NCBI GenBank assembly: GCA_902825845.1
Contig: CADECM010000002.1
Coordinates: 103,826 to 158,834, forward strand
DNA from: an uncultured beta proteobacterium
Lineage (GTDB): Bacteria > Pseudomonadota > Gammaproteobacteria > Burkholderiales > SG8-41
Length of the DNA: 55,009 nucleotides
Direction: 5' to 3'
Part shown: in pieces, positions 50,399 through 55,009 of the stretch
Position numbering within the stretch: position 1 is the stretch's first letter
How the letters are laid out: every line of letters begins with the position of its first letter
The notes under the pieces: generated by a model
The model's database searches: none
Told to the model about the DNA's origin: nothing
The model's input: the letters and a program-made list of their open reading frames with translations, nothing else
Program-made: the position numbers and the translations under genes

Positions 50399-51505
50399 CG
50401 AAATAGTCTGCCACGGCGAGCCATCCTTGCGCAAAATCGGCACGGTAACATTCTCGGACGCCAGCCGCGTCTGCACCGACAGGCTGTGGGTGCCGGCGCC
50501 GCCCATCACCACAATCACGATGTCTTCCGGCCTGTCGGCGATCGGCACGCGCGCGTCGGGATCGAAGTCGGCGTAAAGCTTGAGCAGCTTCTTGCTGAAG
50601 CTGGTCAGATTGCCGCGCGGAATGCTGCCGAATGGAATGCGCGCCTGTTCCCAGACAAAGCGTTTCACTTCGGCCTTGCTGTAGCCCCCATTGGCCAACA
50701 GGCGCGCGTGCTGCGGACACAGGATCAGCAGCGGCTGGCCCTCGCCGTTGGTGTTGCGGTTGCCCACATAGGCAATGGACGAGGCGATGGTGCGCAGCAA
50801 ATCCTTTGCCGTCTGCGATCCCCCGTTGTCGTCGATCATCGCGGCCGGGCAGGCGGGGATCAGCGTTACCGTGCTGGTGTCGGCCGCGAACCCGCGTTCC
50901 ACGTGCAGCGGTTGCCACGGGTTCTCGTCTTCGTTTTCCGCGATGCAGTGTTCGAAGCGCGCGATGTGTCCCTGCGTGTGGATATTGATCGAGCCCGGCG
51001 TGCCGCCGATGTTGATCAGGCACAACTGCAGCGCGCGGCCGATGGTGCTGGTGGCCTGCCAGCGGCTGCCGGTGTGGTTGTAGCCGTAGTTGAGATCGAT
51101 TGCCTTCACCACCGGGCCGTTGACGATGGGCAGCGGCGACGTGTTGTGGGTGGAGGTCTGCACCGCGTCGAGATTAAATTTTGCATCGGCCACGCCCTTG
51201 ACGCAGGCGATCAGCAGCGGCAGGTATTCCGGCCTGCAGCCCGCCATCACCGCGTTGGCGGCGATTTTTTGTACCGTCGCCTGACCATGTTTGGGCGCCA
51301 GCGTACCGATCACATCGTCGCGTCCATAACCCAGTTCGCGTTCGACATACGCGGTCATCGCCGCCACGCGCGCCTCGGTCGGCGGCACGATCGGCAGGCC
51401 GTCGGTGAGATCGTGTTCGAGAAACCACGCGTTGATCGCTTCCCACGAATCTTCGAGCTCGAGTATCGGTGCGTCGCTGATGCCGGCTTTGAGTGGCGCG
51501 TTCAT
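50396..51505 (-). CDS. Uncharacterised 369-aa protein encoded with the UGSC selenoprotein
   Basis: I do not recognise an enzyme family. The 369-residue protein is soluble, with no signal peptide or membrane helix. Conserved-looking segments are LTDGLPIVPPTEARVAAM (about 33-50), NAVMAGCRPEYLPLLIACV (about 84-102), STHNTSPLPIVNGPV (about 117-131) and VVMGGAGTHSLSVQ (about 340-353). Several isolated Cys residues (in AGCRPE, LIACVKG, CLINIGG, EHCIAEN, PACPAAM and LCPQH) could serve redox chemistry. Its ATG overlaps the selenoprotein stop (ATGA), so the two are translationally coupled and probably act together. From memory, homologues occur beside UGSC genes; a search is needed to confirm. Confidence 0.75.
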   Translation of the reverse strand: MNAPLKAGISDAPILELEDSWEAINAWFLEHDLTDGLPIVPPTEARVAAMTAYVERELGYGRDDVIGTLAPKHGQATVQKIAANAVMAGCRPEYLPLLIACVKGVADAKFNLDAVQTSTHNTSPLPIVNGPVVKAIDLNYGYNHTGSRWQATSTIGRALQLCLINIGGTPGSINIHTQGHIARFEHCIAENEDENPWQPLHVERGFAADTSTVTLIPACPAAMIDDNGGSQTAKDLLRTIASSIAYVGNRNTNGEGQPLLILCPQHARLLANGGYSKAEVKRFVWEQARIPFGSIPRGNLTSFSKKLLKLYADFDPDARVPIADRPEDIVIVVMGGAGTHSLSVQTRLASENVTVPILRKDGSPWQTIS

Positions 51506-52101
51506 GCGGCCCCCGTTCCGGCGCGCGCGGCCGGATGCGCGAAATTGACGTGCGTATGCGGCTCCTGCGGACCCATGCCGGTGAGTTGTTCGACCACGAT
51601 CGGATAGGCCGCCGCCGCGAGTTCGCGCACTTCATCCGGCGTGAGGTCGTTCAGCGGATGCGGCGTCACCAGCAGCGGCAGCGCCGCCATCTGCAGATTT
51701 TTCGCCGCCAGATGGCCATGCGTGAGAAACGCCGTCGACACCACGGTCGATGTGGGTACGCCGCGTTTCTCAAGATACACCGAGTCGTGGATACACCACG
51801 ACGTGCAGCCGCCTCAGTCGCCCCAGGCGTTGACCAGCGCCTGCACCTTGCCTTCGAGTTCATTGGCGATCAGCTTGCTGGAGGTGAAGTCCTTGCGCAC
51901 CGTGTGCGTGGTCAGCCCGTTGAAATCCGCGCGCAGCTGTTCCTCGATGTATTGAATGAACAGCCCGGCATTGGGCTTGATGTTGTCGATAAAGCCGATG
52001 GATTTGCCGTTCAGTGTCTCCAGCCGCCGTGCCAGCGCGATGCGCTCGGCGGCGCGCTGCCCGACGGGATTGACGATACGGATCGTATTGGGTGCGTTCA
52101 C
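51502..52101 (-). CDS. UGSC-type selenoprotein (in-frame TGA read as selenocysteine)
   Basis: A 199-residue protein if the TGA at 51814-51816 encodes selenocysteine (residue 96). Either side of it the frame is continuous and the translation reads WGD-U-GGCTSWCIHD, a UGGC variant of the UGSC redox motif, with Cys at 99 and 103. The upstream half (1-95: IRIVNPVGQ, KSIGFIDNIKPNAG, LIANELEGKVQALVNAWGD) and downstream half (SVYLEKRGVPTSTVVS, LPLLVTPHPLNDL) belong to one known family, named UGSC (seleno)protein, whose other members have Cys or Sec here. It starts with GTG, with GGGGAG eight bases upstream. A hairpin with SECIS properties follows the TGA. The alternative, a pseudogene with a premature stop, is less likely. 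Confidence 0.85.
51784..51802 (-). promoter_or_regulatory. Candidate bacterial SECIS element
   Basis: On the minus strand, 11 bases after the TGA, GTCGTGG (51802-51796) pairs perfectly with CCACGAC (51790-51784) around the loop TGTAT (51795-51791). The loop lies 18 nt from the TGA and has G among its first two bases, both matching described bacterial SECIS rules. It would recruit SelB and Sec-tRNA. Confidence 0.75.
51814..51816 (-). other. Recoded TGA codon (Sec96)
   Basis: This TGA interrupts an otherwise open frame exactly at the U position of the UGSC/UGGC motif. Read as a stop it would leave two short ORFs of 95 and 92 residues. Confidence 0.8.
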
Positions 52102-52116
52102 AGTGATTCTCCCCGA

Positions 52117-52665
52117 TTACTTCGGCAGTGGATCATAGTTGTCCGGCGCCGGTACTTCCAGCGCGCTGGTGATGCCGCATAACATGCTGTAGTAATTGAT
52201 GACGGTAGTGAGTTCCACGATCCACTGCGGGCTGCGCCCTTTGCCCAGCGCATCGAAGGTCGGCTGATCGACGCGGTTGGTGCGCATCAGTTGCTCGGCG
52301 TAAGCCGCGACTTCGCGGTCGCCGGCGGGGAAACTCGCGGGCGCCGCGCGGTTGCGGATCAGCTCGATCACCGCATCCGGCACGCCGTTGCGGCGCGCGG
52401 CGTTGACCTGCGCACCCCACACGTACACGCCCTGGCGCTCGCGCGCCGCGATCAGAATGCCCACCGAGCGCACACGCGGTTCGACAATGGAGTTTTCGCG
52501 GAAATAATCGCCGACGCCGAACGCCGGCCACGCCATTTTCGGACTGTGCAGCAATACACTGGCCGGGCCACGCACCCCGCCAAAAACTTTGGTCACGTGA
52601 TCGACCAGATCGTGATGTTCGGAAGGGACATCGGCTTTGGATGCGATGGCGGGGATGCGGGGCAT
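52117..52665 (-). CDS. Carboxymuconolactone decarboxylase (AhpD-like) family protein
   Basis: A 182-residue helical protein of the carboxymuconolactone decarboxylase fold. The core is PRVRSVGILIAARERQGVYVWGAQVNAARRNGVPDAVIELI (about 65-105, quoted in parts), with the EW-H region replaced by VYVWGAQ. It lacks the CxxC redox pair of AhpD and the usual His, so it is neither a typical peroxidase reductant nor a typical decarboxylase. AGGAG is nine bases before the ATG at 52665; a start at 52707 is possible. It is the first gene of the operon, 15 bases ahead of the selenoprotein gene. Confidence 0.82.
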   Translation of the reverse strand: MPRIPAIASKADVPSEHHDLVDHVTKVFGGVRGPASVLLHSPKMAWPAFGVGDYFRENSIVEPRVRSVGILIAARERQGVYVWGAQVNAARRNGVPDAVIELIRNRAAPASFPAGDREVAAYAEQLMRTNRVDQPTFDALGKGRSPQWIVELTTVINYYSMLCGITSALEVPAPDNYDPLPK

Positions 52666-52821
52666 GGCGGCGTACTCCTGTGGTGTTGTGAGCTCGGGGT
52701 GGATCATCGGCGCGTGTGGTGCCGGACGTCAAGCGCGCACGGTGCCCTTGCGTTATGCTTCGCCCACGGGCCCCGACGGTTTTGGGGCGGCTATGTCGCA
52801 CATACCGGGAGTAGCGTATCC

Positions 52822-53841
52822 ATGAGACTGTCCGTACTCGATCAATCCACCGCGTCACGCGGCAAGCCGCAGGATCTCGCCATTCGCGAAACGCTGGCGC
52901 TCGCCCGACACTGCGACGCGCTGGGTTACCACCGTTACTGGGTGTCGGAGCACCACAACTCCGGCAACATCGTCGGCACCGCGCCGGAAGTCCTGATGTC
53001 GGCGATCGCCGCCACCACCCCGCGCATTCGCGTCGGCAGTGCCGGCGTGATGCTGCCGCATTACTCCGCGTTCAAGGTGGCGGAACAGTTTCGCGTGCTG
53101 GAGGCAATTGCACCGGGGCGCATTGATCTCGGTCTCGGCCGCGCGCCGGGCTCGGACCGGCTGACCTCGCTCGCCATCAACCCCAATCCGCAGGACGTGC
53201 ATGACCAGTTTCCGCAGCAGGTGCAGGAGCTGCGCTGCTGGGTGCGGGGCGAGCCGCTGCCCGACGGCCACCCGTTTGCGCGCGTGGTGGCGCACCCCAC
53301 CGGCGCGACCGCACCGGAAATGTGGATGCTGGGCAGCTCCGACTACGGCGCGCAGCTGGGCGCGTATCTCGGCATGCCGTATGCGTTCGCGTATTTTTTC
53401 AGCTACGGCTATGACGTCGATCAGGCGCTGGCGCTGTATCGCAAAAGCTATCGGCCCAGCGAACGCCACCCCAAACCGCAGTGCACCATCTGCGTGTGGG
53501 CGCTCGCGGCAGACACCGAGGCGGAAGCGCTGTTTCAATTCAAGTCGCGCGAGCACGCCATGCTCGAGCGCGAAGTGGGCATACGGCGCCCGCTGATATC
53601 GCCCGAGGAGGCCGCCGCACACGAACTCTCGCCGCGTGAGCAGGCGTTCGTGGACAATCTGCGTCGCAATGCGGTGGTCGGCTCCGTTGAACAAGTGAAG
53701 GAAAAGCTCGATGCCCTGGCAAAGCGCCTCGATCTCGATGAACTGGTGGTGGTGACCTGGACCTACGATCCCGCGCCGCGCATGCGCTCGTATGAATTGC
53801 TGGCGCAGGCGTATGGCCTGCAGGCATCGCCAAAGGCATGA
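52822..53841 (+). CDS. LLM class flavin-dependent oxidoreductase (alkanal monooxygenase-like)
   Basis: A 339-residue luciferase-like monooxygenase. Features: MRLSVLDQSTASRGKPQDLA (1-20), YHRYWVSEHHNSGNIVGTAP (about 34-53, the EHH motif), IRVGSAGVMLPHYSAFKVAE (about 68-87) and GRIDLGLGRAPGSDR (about 97-111). It is the type named alkanal monooxygenase-like (MsnO8 family). The ATG at 52822 has GGGAG upstream. It is divergent from the selenoprotein operon across a 156-nt gap and overlaps the following Bug gene by four bases. Confidence 0.9.
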   Translation: MRLSVLDQSTASRGKPQDLAIRETLALARHCDALGYHRYWVSEHHNSGNIVGTAPEVLMSAIAATTPRIRVGSAGVMLPHYSAFKVAEQFRVLEAIAPGRIDLGLGRAPGSDRLTSLAINPNPQDVHDQFPQQVQELRCWVRGEPLPDGHPFARVVAHPTGATAPEMWMLGSSDYGAQLGAYLGMPYAFAYFFSYGYDVDQALALYRKSYRPSERHPKPQCTICVWALAADTEAEALFQFKSREHAMLEREVGIRRPLISPEEAAAHELSPREQAFVDNLRRNAVVGSVEQVKEKLDALAKRLDLDELVVVTWTYDPAPRMRSYELLAQAYGLQASPKA

Positions 53842-54878
53842 ATGTCATGCCAAAAATATTCAGTAAAAACAAATACTTACGTTTTTTCGTTGTGCTGCTG
53901 CTGCCGGCCGCCGTGGGCGCCGCTGCGCCAGCGTCCGGCGCTGCGCCGGATGCGGCCGGCGATTATCCGAACCGCCCCATCCGCTACATCCTGCCCGGCG
54001 GTCCCGGCTCCAGTGCCGATCTCTTCAGCCGCATTCTCACCGCCAAGCTGAGCGACATCCTCGGCCAGCAGGTGGTGGTGGACAGCCGCCCCGGCGCGGG
54101 CGGCATGCTCGGCATCGACATCGCTTCCAAGGCCACGCCCGACGGCTACACCATTGCGCGCGGCAACCTGCCGGCATTGGCCATCGCGCCGCACGTCTAC
54201 AAAAAAATGCCGTACGACGCGTTGAAGGATTTGCTGCCGGTATCACTCACCGATGTCAGCCACAACCTGCTGGTGGTGAACCTGTCGGTGCCGGCGCACA
54301 GCATGAAGGAACTGATCGCGCTGTTGAAGGCCAAGCCCGATCAACTGATCATGGCCTCGCCTGGCGTGGCCTCGGGCGGACATCTCGCGGGCCTGCTGTT
54401 CACCAGCATGGCCGGCGTGCGCGCGCTGCACGTGCCGTACAAGAGCGCGGGCCTGTCCATCCTCTCCGTCGTTGCCAACGAATCGCAGTGGACCTTCACC
54501 TCCATCGGCGCACCGCTGCCGCATGTACGCGCGGGACGCCTGCGGGCGTTGGCGGTGGGTGGTGAAAAGCGAGCCATCCCCTTCCCGGACGTGCCCACGG
54601 CGGCGGAAGCCGGCCTGCCCGGCTATTACTCGATGGGCTGGGCCGGCGTGGTGGTGCCCAAAGGCACGCCCAAGCCGATCATCGCCCGCCTCAACGCCGC
54701 CACCATCAAGGCACTGAACGCGCCGGATCTGCAAAAACAGTTTCTGACCCAGGGCGCCGAACCCTCGCCCGGCACGCCCGAAGCGTTCGCGCGCTTCATC
54801 CGCGCGGATTACGACCGCATCGCCAAGCTGGCGAAGGGTAAGCGTGATCCCAAGGCCGTCTGGCGCGCTGAGGCGTAG
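53838..54878 (+). CDS. Bug/TctC-family periplasmic substrate-binding protein
   Basis: A 346-residue Bug protein translated from an ATGA overlap with the LLM oxidoreductase. The signal peptide is FFVVLLLPAAVGAAAPASGA (about 16-35). Motifs: YPNRPIRYILPGGPGSSAD, VVDSRPGAGGMLG, PDGYTIARGN, VPYKSAG and DVPTAAEAGLPGY. The codons just before the signal core (SKNKYLR) are formed by a copy of the AT-rich motif. Co-expression with a flavin oxidoreductase suggests a ligand degraded by that enzyme. Confidence 0.93.
   Translation: MNVMPKIFSKNKYLRFFVVLLLPAAVGAAAPASGAAPDAAGDYPNRPIRYILPGGPGSSADLFSRILTAKLSDILGQQVVVDSRPGAGGMLGIDIASKATPDGYTIARGNLPALAIAPHVYKKMPYDALKDLLPVSLTDVSHNLLVVNLSVPAHSMKELIALLKAKPDQLIMASPGVASGGHLAGLLFTSMAGVRALHVPYKSAGLSILSVVANESQWTFTSIGAPLPHVRAGRLRALAVGGEKRAIPFPDVPTAAEAGLPGYYSMGWAGVVVPKGTPKPIIARLNAATIKALNAPDLQKQFLTQGAEPSPGTPEAFARFIRADYDRIAKLAKGKRDPKAVWRAEA
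53867..53879 (+). repeat. AT-rich boundary motif copy 10 (inside signal-peptide codons)
   Basis: Core AAACAAATACTTA, identical over all 13 bases to copy 2, here coding for residues Asn-Lys-Tyr-Leu near the start of the Bug protein. Confidence 0.6.
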
Positions 54879-54887
54879 AGAGCGAGG

Positions 54888-54921
54888 ATAGGTGTCCACG
54901 TAAAAGAAGGTGGACACCTAT
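54888..54921. repeat. Perfect 12-bp inverted repeat at the start of the right-edge gene
   Basis: ATAGGTGTCCAC (54888-54899) and GTGGACACCTAT (54910-54921) flank a 10-base loop. The right arm ends inside the ATG of the next gene. It could be the terminal repeat of an insertion sequence or a hairpin controlling its first gene. Confidence 0.65.
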
Positions 54922-55009
54922 GACGGAGAAGTACACTGAGTCGGGCACGAAGCTGATCACCGGCCACAAGCGCGATGGCCGCTGCATCTACAGCAAACAG
55001 GGTAAGCGG
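54920..55009 (+). CDS. Probable IS66-type accessory protein (partial, 3' end outside window)
   Basis: Thirty codons are visible from ATG 54920, ending at the window edge. The segment GHKRDGRCIYSKQGKR (residues 15-30) resembles the start of IS66-family OrfA/TnpA-like proteins, which begin with a basic RDGR-Y region before a helix-turn-helix. The start codon lies in a perfect inverted repeat, as expected near the end of a mobile element. The rest of the element is not in the window, so the call is tentative. Confidence 0.45.
   Translation, partial: MTEKYTESGTKLITGHKRDGRCIYSKQGKR

Noticed and set aside
51502..51780. A separate 92-aa gene starting at GTG 51780
   Set aside because: It has no ribosome binding site, starts in the middle of a conserved segment and is in frame with the upstream half through a single TGA; it is better read as the C-terminal part of the selenoprotein.
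1..55009. CRISPR arrays, rRNA genes, prophage or integrative element
   Set aside because: No regularly spaced repeats, rRNA signatures, integrase or phage structural genes were seen; the only mobile traces are the IS4 relic and the right-edge fragment.

Overview
The window is about 55 kb of GC-rich, densely coded DNA. It looks like a betaproteobacterial chromosome, most probably Burkholderiales-like. The signs are six Bug/TctC-type periplasmic solute-binding proteins, many small catabolic operons (LLM flavin oxidoreductases, MmgE/PrpD, HpcH/HpaI aldolase, amidohydrolases), a Gram-negative Mpl muropeptide ligase and a tRNA-Lys with an encoded CCA end. No rRNA, CRISPR array or complete mobile element was seen.

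Layout. 1-12.6 kb (+) is mostly core-like: the 3' end of metH, a PhyH dioxygenase, an ATP-grasp protein, a DUF486 membrane protein, mpl overlapping a Ycf46-like AAA ATPase, an amidase, a PhzF protein, an enoyl-CoA hydratase-family protein, queC, a YeeE/YedE transporter and tRNA-Lys. 12.8-20 kb is accessory: two Bug proteins, an unknown secreted Cys-rich protein, a DUF4157 protein with two HExxH motifs, and a decayed IS4-type transposase beside an intact DEDDh exonuclease. 20-29 kb (-) holds a dienelactone hydrolase, a large HD-GYP sensor, a GspE-like ATPase fused to a receiver-like domain, an MscS channel and a DsbA/FrnE-like protein. 30-38.7 kb (+) is a catabolic operon: PrpD, ketopantoate-reductase-like, two Bug, NDP-forming acyl-CoA synthetase, CapA-like and SDR. 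39-49 kb is a mosaic of LLM oxidoreductases, a VOC protein, an HpaI aldolase, a GMC/subunit-III dehydrogenase, a metallo-beta-lactamase-fold protein and two amidohydrolases.

The most notable locus is 49.3-52.7 kb (-). A UGSC-type selenoprotein gene (51502-52101) reads through an in-frame TGA at 51814-51816. A bacterial SECIS-like hairpin starts just downstream. It would be called as two short ORFs by ordinary gene finders. It lies in an apparent operon with a carboxymuconolactone-decarboxylase-like protein, an uncharacterised 369-aa protein (4-nt overlap) and a Bug protein.

A second window-wide signal is a recurrent AT-rich element, core AA(A/T)CA(A/G)NNNNTTA. Ten copies sit at gene boundaries or in the first codons of genes, in both orientations. 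The core resembles the IHF consensus and may be a dispersed regulatory or architectural element. The right edge enters what looks like an IS66-type accessory gene whose start codon lies in a perfect 12-bp inverted repeat.
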